Shown here: positions 1-11,744 of the stretch, one piece after another
How positions within the stretch are numbered: the stretch's first letter is position 1
How the letters are laid out: every line of letters begins with the position of its first letter
Assembly (NCBI RefSeq): GCF_000764305.2
Contig: NW_025932456.1
Coordinates: 248,001-312,000 of the forward strand
DNA length: 64,000 nucleotides
Direction: 5' to 3'
From: Hyalella azteca
Lineage: Eukaryota > Arthropoda > Malacostraca > Amphipoda > Hyalellidae
The notes under the pieces: generated by a model
Database searches by the model: none
The model's input: the letters and a program-made list of their open reading frames with translations, nothing else
Told to the model about the DNA's origin: nothing
Translations under genes and position numbers: made by a program

Positions 1-116
1 GCAGTGTGTAGCTGCTCCTATACACTTATTGGACTTCGAATCTCATGCCAGGAAGATGCTATTGCCATTGAGATAATACAGTATATTTATTGTTACTGCT
101 CAACGAATTTAATATA

Positions 117-137
117 CAGGGTGGCGCGCGGTAATTT
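117..137. repeat. Left terminal inverted repeat of the mariner-like element
   Basis: The sequence starts CAGGGTGGCGCGCGGTAATT and matches the reverse complement of the right end (CAGGGTGAAGCGCGGTAATT) with two mismatches over 21 bases. TA precedes it at 115-116. Confidence 0.88.
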
Positions 138-227
138 GCTGATTTGGGAATGAAATAAAAAAATTATGATCACTAAAAAATTTTATTTGATATTTGAATT
201 ATACTGAACGGTAATGGAATTTATAAA

Positions 228-971
228 TTACATGGTTTTAAATAGTGTATCTGGCAAATGTAGACCTTCGCATTCCACACACTGCTGCATACGTTTTCTG
301 AAGTTTTTATGAACTCTTACAAGCATGCCCACTGGTATTTTGCCAATTTCAGCTTCAATATTGTTCCTTAGGTCTTCCAAGGTGTTGGGGCGGTTGATAT
401 ACACCTTAGACTTCAGGTAACCCCAAAGAAAAAAATTGCATGGGGCTAAATCTGGTGAGCGTGCTGGCCAGGTCACATCACCCCTCAAAGAGATAAGCCG
501 TCTAAGAAACATTTGCCTCAAACAATTCATGGTAACCCTCGCTGTGTGCAGTGGCATCATCCTGTTGTAACCATGTATCCTCTAATTCCATTGCCTCAAG
601 AGCTGGCTGAAAATAATCCTGTATCATAGACAAGTACAGTTCGGAGTTAACAGTTATGGCACGACCGTTATTCTGGAAAAAGTAAGGCCCAATGATGCCT
701 ACTCGCGTTATGGCGCACCACACACTGACGCGGTCCGAATGTTTTGTGGTGTTGTAATCCTTCTCTCAGGTCCCCTTCGTAGACATGACACATTCCCTGC
801 TGTTCTGAATGCATTCACCCAATTTACAATTGATTGCCGTCCAGGAACACGTCCGCGTGAAGGAACAGCGAATCGTGAACGAAAAACACGCTGCACTGCA
901 ATGATCGAGTGGGCATTTGAAAAATACGCTTATACACAAAATGACCTGTCCTCACGTGTCTACTAGCTCAT
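228..971 (-). pseudogene. Mariner-like transposase pseudogene with internal deletion
   Basis: Read from 971 to 228 on the minus strand, a start codon is followed after one codon by two TAG stops and about ten codons later by a TAA. The helix-turn-helix region follows (motifs NAHSIIAVQRVFRSRF, VPGRQSIVNWVNAFR, near 925-750). The frame then changes near 740, and the text jumps to VWCAITRVGIIGPYFF. The block that normally carries the first catalytic aspartate (SDEAHF-type motif in this family) is missing. The second catalytic region QQDDATAH lies at about 566-543 and the third, SPDLAP, has its Asp codon at 450-452. A one-base frame change lies between them near 543-560. About 36 residues separate the two aspartates. 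At 744 bp it is well short of the roughly 340 codons usual for the family. Confidence 0.88.
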
Positions 972-1085
972 GATGGCAACTGAGAGCCAGACGAATACAA
1001 ATTTCCCGCCATCCACTGTAAGCCACGACTACTCTCCTCTGTCTTGGACCGTCAGTGCCGCCACAGTATGCAGTGCAAAAAAGGA

Positions 1086-1106
1086 AAATTACCGCGCTTC
1101 ACCCTG
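1086..1106. repeat. Right terminal inverted repeat of the mariner-like element
   Basis: It ends in ACCGCGCTTCACCCTG, the inverted counterpart of the left end, and is followed directly by TA at 1107-1108. Confidence 0.88.
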
Positions 1107-1228
1107 TATTCCGGCTCAACGGAATATAGACGTGAGGTTATATTTTTTTATGAATTCTTGTGCGATGTTTTTACGCTGTTGCGTGCTTGATTCCTGTTCT
1201 GGAATAATAGAAATAATAGTGAAAGCAC

Positions 1229-1537
1229 AGCTTCCGCAGCTGCCACAACTTGCCACAGCTGCCACTACATGCCACAGCTGCCAAAACTTCCTCAGCTACC
1301 ACTACTTGCCACAACTTGCCCCTGCTAGCCACAGCTGCTAAAAACTTGCCACAGCTTCCACAACTTGTCATAGCTGCCACAGCTTAACACAGCTTGCCAA
1401 AGCTGCCACAACGCTTGCCACAACGCTTGCCACAACGCTTGCCACAGCTTGGCACAGCTTACCACTGCTTGCCAAAGCTGCCACAACGCTTGCCACAACG
1501 CTTGCCACAGCTTGCCACAGCTTGCCACTGCTTGCAA
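1229..1537. repeat. Minisatellite of 10-12 bp units (TGCCACAGCT type)
   Basis: About 300 bp of short units related to TTGCCACAGC and GCTTGCCACAAC, degenerate at the left and nearly exact between 1,395 and 1,530. Open frames crossing it on both strands read as Leu-Trp-Gln or Leu-Pro-Gln repeats and are by-products of the unit. Confidence 0.9.
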
Positions 1538-2889
1538 CGTGTAGCGTTTAGCTCCTCTTCCCCGGAATTCTCTGACGGTTGCGTGCTTGCTTCAACCGGC
1601 ACCCGAAATGTGCCGGTTGAAATGTCTGCCTGAAAAACTGACCAGAGACTTTGGCAAGCAAATGGTCATTATTAAATAAATAATGGATGGGTTAGTTTTA
1701 GCAGTAACGGTGACGCTGCTAGAGTAACATTGCCGGGAGGCAGTTCGTGGGGCTTGAAGTTCATTGTAGACATGGTAGAGCCATGGCAGCTAAATTTTAA
1801 CTTGCCGAAATCCCACTTATTTTCAATTCAAGCTTTGTTCATGAAGTACGTATTCAGTTCGAGAAATATAATCTCATCTTATCAGGTAATCTTTTCTTTG
1901 TGGTCTCAGTGCACGTTTTTGTATTTACTATTCAGTTCTCACTTCAGATTTTTTATTAGTTTGCATTCGTCATATTACTTTCCACTTTAACAATATTTTG
2001 ATATGCCCTTCTATTTTACACTTTTCTTAATATTTAGTAAATATCCTATTATTTGCATATGCTCAAGATGGAGAAGCAAATCAAGTAATCAAACATGATC
2101 ATTTACTCGCTAATATCTCCGGCTTGCCCAGACGTAAGCTGCACCTGACTAAGCCAATTCGCTGGCGCTTATACGTCGGGCTAAGAGTAATCTGATTAAA
2201 ATGGCGTCCGTGACGCTTGGTCTACAGCAGCGATTCGATATTTTACTGGCCGACCGAAAGCTCTTCTCCTTTAACGATTGACAGAAGGTATAGATCAGCC
2301 TACTTTAGCGGTCGATCTTTTATTGCTTTTATCTTGAAGCCAGTCACATTATGGCTCAACGTCTGCGGTGATCGTCCCAACAAAGTTCACTCCCTGTTCT
2401 GCCATTGAATTGGTGTTGTGACAAGGCTCTCGTGACCATCGTATCTCCAGCTCAATGTCCGACTCAGGGACTGAGCAAGCAGAGTCAATGCTTCTTTTGA
2501 GACGAGAATATCGATCTGCTTGGTGCGGGTGGCTTGTCGGCTCCCTGGCTTGTGTGGTTCTTGACGATACATTTCATTTCCAATCAGATTGTCAGTTATT
2601 TGCCTCATTTTTTCTGTTATTCTATCTTATTCTTCCGCAACTTTCGGACAAACTTTTTCTTTATTTCATATTTGTTCGCACTTCTCATTATTTTAGCGTT
2701 ATATTGTAATGCATTGATGGTTTCATCAGTTTATTGGTAAATAAACCGGATGCTCGTTCATGTTTTATTAATTTATAGGATTCAACGAATACTTCAACCA
2801 TCTAAGAACATTCTTTATACTTACAAAAAAAAATAAAAATAAATCTTCGTGGTTGTTTATGGCTTGACATTAAGTTGTACAAACTTCGT
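1538..2889. other. No recognisable gene or element
   Basis: AT-rich DNA with short chance open frames only. I see no conserved protein motif, no matched splice sites around a long frame, and no tandem array. Confidence 0.5.
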
Positions 2890-3080
2890 AGTTTGGCCTC
2901 ATATTATTTTTGGTCTTAAATTAGGTTTAGCCCTCACATTATGTTTGGCCTCAAATTAGGTTTGGCCTCGAATTAGGTTTGGCCTCAAATTAGGTTTGGC
3001 CTCACATTATGTCTGGCCTCAAGCTTGGGCCTAGCAGTAGTTTTGATCTTACATTATGTTGGGCCTCGCATTAGTTCTGG
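2890..3080. repeat. Degenerate 17-18 bp tandem repeat (TTTGGCCTCAAATTAGG)
   Basis: Around ten diverged units with the core TTTGGCCTCA(A/C)ATTA(G/T)G. The most regular part is 2,935-3,015. Divergence suggests an old array. Confidence 0.85.
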
Positions 3081-3236
3081 TGCCAATATTGTATTTATCG
3101 AGGGAGTTCAGTCGCTACATGCACTATATAGTGTCGCCGCCGTGCGGACATACAAACTCCATTAATGACCGTCTAGCGCGCACATCGGGCGAAGTTACTC
3201 GTGATATTTTCGAAACAATTATGTTCTGATTAATTA

Positions 3237-3350
3237 TTCATTTCTGATGATCTCACGAATGCCTGAGTACAAGATCTAATTGTAAATAATTATTACTGAT
3301 GATCTCACGAATGTCTGATTACAAGATCTAATTGTAAATAATTATTTCTG
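3237..3350. repeat. Two-copy 52-bp tandem duplication
   Basis: CTGATGATCTCACGAATG begins at 3,244 and again at 3,296, with the rest of the unit matching apart from a few substitutions. Confidence 0.9.
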
Positions 3351-6300
3351 ATTTACATGCATATTCATTAATTCATAACATTCATGATCACTCATAAATT
3401 ATCTTTGAAACGTTGAATGCATGCGCTGTTTTGCCAGGCGAATGCATTTATAATCTCGGCAATGGTACAAGTAACAAAAATTTTCTTGCGGTCGTGACTT
3501 ATCAATTATCACAAAGTATTTCTTGCTGCTGAAGTTATTCATTTTTCTAAATTAGGAAATTTCAAGAGTATTGTTGTTTTTGTCTGTGGAGCAGTCGTTG
3601 GGCACATCAATTTTGTTCTTGCCCCAAATTTTGCTATAATTTTAATCGTATAATTAAACCGACAATTAGCCTTCTTCCTCTTCATTTGTAGGAACATAGA
3701 TGGTGCACATGAAGTATACGTTCTAATAATCCATGAGCCTTAAGAATTCTGATGGAATTCAAATTGATTTGCGACTTTTAGGCTCAGCCTTCGAGCCTCA
3801 TTTTAGGCTCATATGAACTTGATAGACTTTGCCCTAACAGCAACCTAGCCTCTAACAGCAACCTGGCCTAGCAGGACCAGCTAGACAGCGTTGCGTGTTG
3901 TACTGCAATACATGTTCGGGGCAGACCGTATGTAGGAAACCAATTGAAAACAACTATGAGGATCAAACTTGCAATGCTTTATTGGTGGGGCTTATTAAGG
4001 AGGAGTGGTGGTGGTGGTGGCGGTACCACTAGGAAATGTGGGAAAAAAATAAAGCGGGGGCTCAGAGTGGCCAGAAAAAAAAGGGGAAACGGATAGGAAG
4101 CTAGGCATCATATTGTTAACTTGCAGTCGTTGCTAAGGACATATAATTTTTGCGCTCATTGAATATCTTTTCCTAGAATTCCTGACCCTGAGCTATCTTA
4201 ATGATTCTAAAACTAATATTTACTAATTCATGTATAGCCTTTCACACCAACATCCAACATAAAACTCCTATGAAATCAGCAAAAGTTACCGAAGAAGTCA
4301 TGCGAAAATTTTAATTTTCCTGTTTGCCATGAAAATATATTCTGAATGATCTTCACTCAGCATTTTGAATATCTACTGTAATGTGAAACAACTACCGTAC
4401 ATATCTCGTTATTTCTAATGGCATAAAAACGCCGTGCATGTATTCTATTCTCCTGGCAAGTGACGCGTTTTTGGACGTAGTGCCGATTCAACTAACCTTA
4501 AAATATATAATATTGTATTACATATAATATCGAGGTTATTATATATCGTCCTTTGATCGACTGCCAGACAAGTAGAATTGCACGCTTTCTACTTAGCATG
4601 TCATTCAAAACCACTTAATTGACCTTTCGCTTTACCGATGAGGGTAAACGTAAGCCACGCCCGGATGATTAGAGTGATTCATTATACTCATTATAGGGTA
4701 CGCAGCTTCATGCCGGCCTCGCGAGCGTGACAATGCAGATGCAACTGCCTCAGCATGCATTTCTCACATACAACGGAGTAGCGTGAGTCCGGACTTTGAA
4801 TTGGATGACGGTTTGGTATCTTCTGCGTAATGAATTACAGAGCCCCAGGCAGGGTGCATACTCTCTCCCTTCCCCAGACAACCGTCCCCAACATTGCCTC
4901 CCTTCGTCGCTCCCCACCTCTGCCCCTCTCTTCGTCGCTTGCTTCTGTGATGTTCAGAACTGCCTTTCCGTTTATTTCATTTCGCTATTTCAGAATTTCA
5001 TTGCCTGCGGTGCCCCAAACTCATCACTTTTGATTGGCATTCGCGTTCGCTAAAGAACAAAGCTAGCGAGCATCGCAACTGCCGTGTTGCTTTCAGTCAC
5101 ATTGCCCTCGCCGGCGTCACCCTTTGCATTGTACTATTTTTTCATCGCTAACGATCATTGGGATTGCTCCAACCAGTATTTTTTTTAATCTCAATAGTTT
5201 CGGGCCATAAAAATCTTCCTATGACGTTGCATGAGAGGCATTAGTCTCAATTCACTAGAATCTAGGTAAAAAGTAAAGGTTCGGATTGTGCGCACTAAAA
5301 TTAATTGAGTTGCCGATGATTTTTATGCGCCATGAGAAAAAAAGTAAGCTTTAAGAGAGGAGGCAACGTTTGATGATCGACGCACGTTGTTTCAAACAAG
5401 CAGATTTGTTGAAGGCAATTTACCAAATGTATACGACTTTGAAATCTGGCCTCTATCCCGCTGATTAGAGTTTATTCTCTATTTTAGTAATGGATTGTGA
5501 AACAAGTCTAAACATCTGAAAGCACTTGTGAGGAAAATATTTACTAGAATATTGTAATTATTAGCTGACAATGAAGATATTTTAGAGCTTCTAGATATGT
5601 GGGTTCCTCGCTGTCAACTAGAACTAAGCTTGGCTTCGTAGCTCGAGTGAAGCTTCTATTCTGCAGGTTATAGTCTTGCTATTGACTAATTAGTATGCAT
5701 GTAGTATTATTAAAATAATTAAAAACCTTGGTAAGTTTACAGTGTTAACAATCATGCTTAGCAAGTGCGGTTCAGAGCAGTCAATTACGTGTTTTTACAC
5801 GTCCTCAGTTGTGCTTCAAATGGAAATTAGATTAACGCTTTGCATAAGTCAACTAGTTTAAAGTAAAACAAAACGTAGTGATATTATTCATATCAATTAT
5901 TGATATTATTCCCCAAACTCACGCCCATACAAAAATAAAAAAAGTGATAAACCTAGAATTCCGAGAGTGAAAAATAAATTAATAATAGCACTATCTTTTC
6001 TAATAACCACGAACACGATTCAATTAAAATCCTAAATAGAGTTACTTCTCACACAAAACTTAGGCCACGTACTGCGTACTGGTTTCCCAACCCCCGGTTT
6101 TCTCCATATGACGCTGGCGAGCGAGTGAGACTTGGGACTGTCGATGATGCGCTGGGATTCGAATAAAAATTTATGTTTTAATCTCCAATAATATTTCTGT
6201 GAATGCAAAAATGAAGTGAATAGTTCACAAGTGATAACTCATATTATGAGTACCTATACTACGATGCAGAGAAGTTCTGCGGTCTTTCATTTCTCATCAC

Positions 6301-6616
6301 AAAAGAAGGAATATTGAATCTGTTTCAAATATTATGTGAAAATGTACACAATGTTTACGGCTATTTCTGTGCTCCTGTTTACAGAAGCTATTTTACCTTT
6401 TTTCTGGCCATATTTAAACTGATTAATTCCAGTGTCATGTTCACTTTCGTGCTTCATTGTTAAAATTAGAGCTTATATAATATATCATAGACCACCACCA
6501 GACCAGGTTTGTTCTTATTAGACCCATGGCAATATTGTGTGTGTCTGTAAGCTTTCAGCGCGGCGCACCAATCAAGGGCAGGAGGTCTTAGCTGGCCTCT
6601 GGTAGACTAATTACTC
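3351..6616. other. No recognisable gene or element
   Basis: AT-rich sequence without a convincing coding frame. A GGT run lies near 4,005-4,023 and a pyrimidine-rich patch near 4,855-4,940. Open frames here are under 90 codons and match no family I know. Confidence 0.45.
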
Positions 6617-6869
6617 TTGCCGCCGCTCTTTCGGTTCATCAAAACAGAGATCGAAGAGCCGGCCAATGAATTGCTCGGTGAAAATTTTACGACTTCGCTA
6701 CACGGAAAAACGAGTGGCATCATCCAGGAGCGATGTTCGGGGTTCTTATCGATAGATATTCCGTTGAGAAATGATAACTTGTCAATCGAAATTATACAAG
6801 GTACATTTTAATTGCCATCATGCCTGAAGTCTACGTGTAATTTCGTCATTTAGGTACACTCACGCCACT

Positions 6870-7024
6870 AAGTCTGCGAAGTAGTGCACAGTGCATGCCA
6901 AAAAGTCTTCACAGTCTACATCACGAAGTCTGCACTGTCCACGCCCCGAAGTCTGCGAAGTAGTGCACAGTGCATGCCAAAAAGTCTTCACAGTCTACAT
7001 CACCAAGTCTGCAGAGTCCACAAG
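6870..7024. repeat. Two-copy 79-bp tandem duplication
   Basis: The block starting AGTCTGCGAAGTAGTGCACA at 6,871 recurs at 6,950. Inside it AAGTCTGC recurs at shorter spacing, so the unit is itself built from a smaller motif. Confidence 0.9.
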
Positions 7025-7132
7025 TCTGCCTCACGGGATCACCGCCAGGGCCGCGTTACTAAGGCTTCGCAAATCATGGAAGCGCCTCAAGTTCGCCGCT
7101 TTGGGCCGCCGCCTCCTTTGTTTTTAGAGCGC

Positions 7133-7290
7133 GTCTCTCCGAGCTCCCCTCGCGTCCCCTTACGTCCCCTCATGCCATCACGCCCCTCGTATCCCCTCAC
7201 GTTCCCTGACGCGCCTCACACCCCCTTGATTCCCCCCCACAACCCCTTATACCTCTGACATCTCCTCACTCCATCTCACATCTGTACAGT
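7133..7290. repeat. C-rich degenerate short repeat
   Basis: A run of loosely related 10-12 bp units of the form TCCCCTCACG, almost free of G on the plus strand. Any open frame through it reads as a Pro/Ser/Leu-rich chance peptide. Confidence 0.65.
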
Positions 7291-7753
7291 TCTCTCCACA
7301 TATCACTTGTATGGCTCGCTTCTTCGGGCAATTGTTCTCTCAGGATCAGGTTTCGAATTGTGTCGCGTGGACATTTATTTTCGAGGAAATTTTTCGGCCA
7401 AAACTTCATTGTTGTATTATCTCTTAATATTTTCCATTTTAAAATCAAATATTAATTCATATACGGAATAATTTTTCATTTTTCATATGGAAGTATTTTA
7501 AATGAAAACAGCAGTAAACGTTTGAAATAATTTTAGTTCGAATTCTTTCTATCTGAGGAGAACGTACATAATACTGTTAAGAAGTTTTAACAACTATGCA
7601 CTTGTTGCTTCGATAAATGGTCGTGTTTACCCAGGTTTCTTGTTTTCATTGTAATTCTTCTGGCGGTTGGCGTGGCATTTTTCATTTGATGATCACCGCC
7701 TGTCCCGAGACTACAGCAAAACAGCGTCCGTAGCGAACAACAGGGGCTACCTG

Positions 7754-7884
7754 CTACAATATTAGCGCTTGATGAGGCTACAATGTTTGGTGCTCTGCTA
7801 CAATATTAGCGCCTGATAAGGTGCAGTGTTTGGTGCTTTGCAGCAATCCTCGCTCTTGATGAGACTACAACATTTGTCGCTGCA
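7754..7884. repeat. 44-bp tandem repeat, three copies
   Basis: Copies start near 7,754, 7,798 and 7,841. The first two begin CTACAATATTAGCGC, and the third is more diverged. Confidence 0.85.
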
Positions 7885-8202
7885 AGAAATTATTGCTGAC
7901 CACGGGTTTTGGAGTTGCAAGAATTAAATTTTAAATGCAGTTGAATTGTGTATGCAAAAGGAGCGATAAATTTTACCTGGTTCATAGTGGAAAATTGTTT
8001 CTTTTGAGATTACATGTTCATATAAAATGAAATAAAGTTTTAGTTTGTGCAATCAACTTGAGAATCGTGTAGATTGCACTAAACAACTCGCATAAAACAT
8101 CGTTCGGCCGCAGTAGATGTAGACTATAGCGTCTACCACGATAATCTTATCACAGCGACTGATAACAGTTCGCTGAACCCGGCGACCTACCGGGGACCTA
8201 CA

Positions 8203-8329
8203 CAGCCTGCGCCTGCTGACGTGCTGACGTGACAGCGTCGTCCTAACAGCCTGCACCTGCTGACGTGCTGACGTGACAGCGCCGTCCTAACAGCCTGCGC
8301 CTGCTGACGTGCTGACGTGACAGCGTCGT
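8203..8329. repeat. 44-bp tandem repeat, three nearly identical copies
   Basis: Copies begin CAGCCTGCGCCTGCTGACGT at 8,203, 8,247 and 8,291 and differ at only a few positions. Each unit carries GCTGACGT twice. Confidence 0.93.
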
Positions 8330-11300
8330 AATGGTCTCATGCCGCTCAAATTTTTGCCTTGTATTCTATCTCACCAAGCGCGACGCTTCATTAAATTTAA
8401 TCTCTTGGCTATTATTGTATCTATGATTATTTTTTAATAATTGGGTGATTTTATTACTGGTTGTATTATTATTACTTTGAAATTCTTCTAAATAAATTTT
8501 CATTGTTCGGATTGCAATGAATCTTGATACGACGCATGTGTATTAATACCGTTACCACGGCAAATTGAATAGGCATAAATAATATGCAATGTCACCAGTA
8601 TACAAAATAATTAATAGACAATGTTCTCAATACAATGCATCGAATGCTCAATTTATACGAATATATTTTTGGTAGAGTTACTAAAGTTCGGTCCCCTATA
8701 AATGCTCATTTTTTGCATCATTTTCGTATTTTTAAAGCATTTGCTTTGTTGTTTCATTCACACAGGGTTATCATTTGGATGGATGATAAGCTCGAGGCTC
8801 GAGACAAAGTCTGAATAAATTAGCGGCCGAACGCTGGCCGCTGAAAAAGTCTTCACTAAAAAAATCTCCTTCAGTTACACAAGTCAACGTTGCGACTCAT
8901 TTCATTGATATGACATAGACTGTTATTACTTGACGTGATGCATGCACATGAAATCTAATCAAACTTGTTCATCTGATCTCAGGTTATTGACTGGTTTGAG
9001 TGATGGTGGCCGTTTTAATAAACATCTCGTGACGCAGAGAATAAACGTCTTATGGCGTTCACTATATACGTTATATAGTCTGACTTAGTCACTTTTGTCA
9101 GCCTCGGTGTCCAAACCAATTTGTTAGGTGCTAAACGCTAAACTTATATTGTGCATATTGTGCGAGTATAAAGCCTTCGTGTATTTATAAATCTCAGTTT
9201 TCCGCTCTTTAATGTTGTTTCGTTATTAAGTAACTGTTATATATTAATATTGCTCAATAAAAAGTATTTTGATGTCGATTGCCCTTTATTAAGTCAGGTT
9301 AGTGGACATACCTTTGATCGCTGCCTATATCTCCCAGGTTCTCTTCATTCACAAAAGTGTGTTGATTCGGCCTAAAAGAAAGAGCTCAGCGATCTAATTA
9401 AAAAAGCATTAAACTATTCAAATATTTAAAATTATTTCGTATTTCTGCTCAAACTATTGGATAGCCTAAAATTCATTTCCTTACATTAAATTTCAGGTCG
9501 TGAATGTTTACAGAAATTAGCTCACCAAGGAACGAGAGGCGGGCTTTGACGTTTGCTGTGCGAGGGAAGTTCACAAGCTTAGAATTTTAAAAGGGCAGCG
9601 TCGGTGATGGATTCAAGCTCGGCGCATAAAGTCTCGTTTATTTGAAACATGTAATTTCTTCAGCCATTTGCCGAGGGCGATTAATATTTGTCCCTGAAGG
9701 CTTGCAGTCGCTGGTGGCCGAGGTATGAAAGAGCAAAGCCTATGCTTCATAAGGCGAGGAAAAGCAGCACTTGCTTTGTGGCCGACCAAGAAGTTTTTTC
9801 CGCCGCTCGTAGAAATGAGAAAGTTTTGGGTGTTTTGTCACAATCGGCAAGGCTTAATACCTCTAGAGTTTTGAGTTCATAAACGACGGCCCAACCCTGG
9901 CTGTAGCGCAAGGCGTGAGCAGAAGCGCATTAGTGATCGCTTATGCACAACGCATCCCTCATTCCCTGCCTGTTCGTTTGGTGGCCGAGCGTCGGCCGTC
10001 CTTAGGCCTACTCTGTATCGGCCTAAAATTTAATTTACTTGTCTGGGCTGAGCATTGGGTTGGTGTCTTGGCCTACACAGGCGTCGCAAGGCTCCTGAAT
10101 AAGTAACAAACTCGTCGCTCAGCAGGCGTAGCTAAGAAGATCAAAATCTCATTGCAGTTTTGACAGTTTTGGGCGCTTCTTGTACACTCTTCCTCGAGTG
10201 ATTTTTAATGCTCATTCGCTTTGAAGGCGTAAGTAGGTTTAATTTTTTTGTAAGGTTAAATATTTTCCTGCTGAAATAATTATTTTTGCAGGATTCTTTA
10301 TGAATTAGAAATCTCATCCATTAGAGAAAAATGATTCTTTTCGAGGATGGCTTGATTTTGTTGCAATGATCTATTACCTTAACTAAACATCAATGAAGTG
10401 TCATGAATTTATACAAAAATTTCGTTTGTAATTACGTTAGTCGTTGAATGAATTTCCACATGTGATTAGTACAGAACATTAAATTAAAAGCTAACTTTAA
10501 TTTTGAAGATGTACTTAATACAAAATCTTCATCTGAAACCATCAATTCATCTTTCGCCAATACCAGATTTCTTTATGTATTTTACTCGCTATTTCTGCAA
10601 GGAATGAAATATTGTTGTGATAATGATAGGAATTAAATATGTTATGATAATGATAGGAATTAAATATTTTTGTGATATAACACAAGGAATGTTGCATGCA
10701 TTGTATCACTCATTTCACAACGAAAGGTGAGATCACAATTCCTCATCAGAGTTCATGGAAACTTTTTGGGCTCGAGAATGGCTCCGCTTGAAATAAATTT
10801 GTCGATTTTTCTTAAATGGTCTCTAATAATTAGGATTTTATTCTGCTAAAGTTTTAGCAATTATATTCTTAATGAATTTCATGTGACTTGATCTGTTGAC
10901 ATTTGAGAACTTTTGATCAACACGAGTTAATTAATGGGCGTCGGACGGCGCCCTGAGGCTTGTTTTGAAGGCTTACTGAACTATTTTGGCTGCACGCAGG
11001 AATTACCTGGAAAATACCAACTAAATTAATTATTTGGTCGCCGCCTTGCGATTGCAGGCCACAGTTGCCATATATTTTTAGTTAGGCTTTAACACGGGAT
11101 ATACACCTATATATAAACAGCATCATATTCATATATAAACTGCGTCATATCCCTAAAGATACATCGCCAAACTCTATTGAAAATATAGTTTCCATTAAGC
11201 TATGAGTCTATCGGAATTTTTATCCATGGGGAATTTTGGTAACGAGGGCAAATGAGCTTTTTTACAAATAATTATTACCCAAAATACGTTGATGTCTGTC

Positions 11301-11600
11301 AGAGTTTATTGGCAGCTATTTCAAGTTTTTTCGCAGTGTAGTCCATTAATGGCAAAGCTTTGAGACTCTCATCGATCGTGACACTTTTCTGCACAGTTTT
11401 CAATATTTTGGCATGCTTGTTACCCGTGCACTGTATTTTTTTGGAAATTAAGTTTTCAATGTGCCTTTTCCTCAAAAACTCAAATTCAAACCGTGTCATT
11501 CACCCACATTAAGATTTAAGACCAACGACTGAACAATAAAAAACATCGCCATTACGTATAAATTCGGGACAACGGAGGGCCGGTGATGGGGCGCTTACCG
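8330..11600. other. No recognisable gene; one small duplication
   Basis: AT-rich DNA. A 27-bp duplication (TAATGATAGGAATTAAATAT at 10,621 and 10,648) is the only clear structure. A 66-codon minus-strand frame at 11,299-11,499 matches no family I know and is not called as a gene. Confidence 0.45.
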
Positions 11601-11638
11601 TGCACCAGCGCTTGAGAGGCTTCCTAGTCCTGCTGATG

Positions 11639-11740
11639 TAATTCCATTACCTTGCAAACGACACTTGTCAAACTGACAGGGCGATAGTTGCCCGGGCAGC
11701 TTTTGTCACCTTTTTTGAACAATGGTGTCACTAGCGTTAG
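11639..11740 (-). pseudogene. LINE reverse-transcriptase fragment
   Basis: Read on the minus strand from 11,740, about 30 codons give FKKGD followed by NYRPVSLTSVVCKVME. This is the fingers-region motif shared by non-LTR retrotransposon reverse transcriptases (Jockey, CR1, I and related clades). A stop follows about five codons later, and I see no continuation of the polymerase with its catalytic YADD box nearby. It is a short remnant of a larger element; the clade cannot be assigned from so little. Confidence 0.8.
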
Positions 11741-11744
11741 CGTT

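Larger units (their letters stand above)
117..1106 (-). mobile_element. Decayed mariner-like (IS630-Tc1-mariner) DNA transposon
   Basis: A 990-bp element bounded by imperfect terminal inverted repeats and flanked on both sides by TA (115-116 and 1107-1108), the target duplication expected of the Tc1/mariner superfamily. The inside encodes, on the minus strand, recognisable pieces of a mariner-type transposase: an N-terminal helix-turn-helix region, a QQDDATAH block and a WPARSPDLAP block. The coding part is interrupted by stops, a frameshift and a large internal deletion, so the copy cannot make its own transposase. It is shorter than a full-length element of this kind, which is usually about 1.3 kb. 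The intact ends mean it could in principle still be recognised by a transposase supplied elsewhere; that is inference. Confidence 0.9.

Noticed and set aside
3244..3350. Possible hammerhead ribozyme (CTGATGA followed by CGAA in each copy)
   Set aside because: There is no stem II between the two motifs, no GAAAC box and no matching cleavage-site stem.
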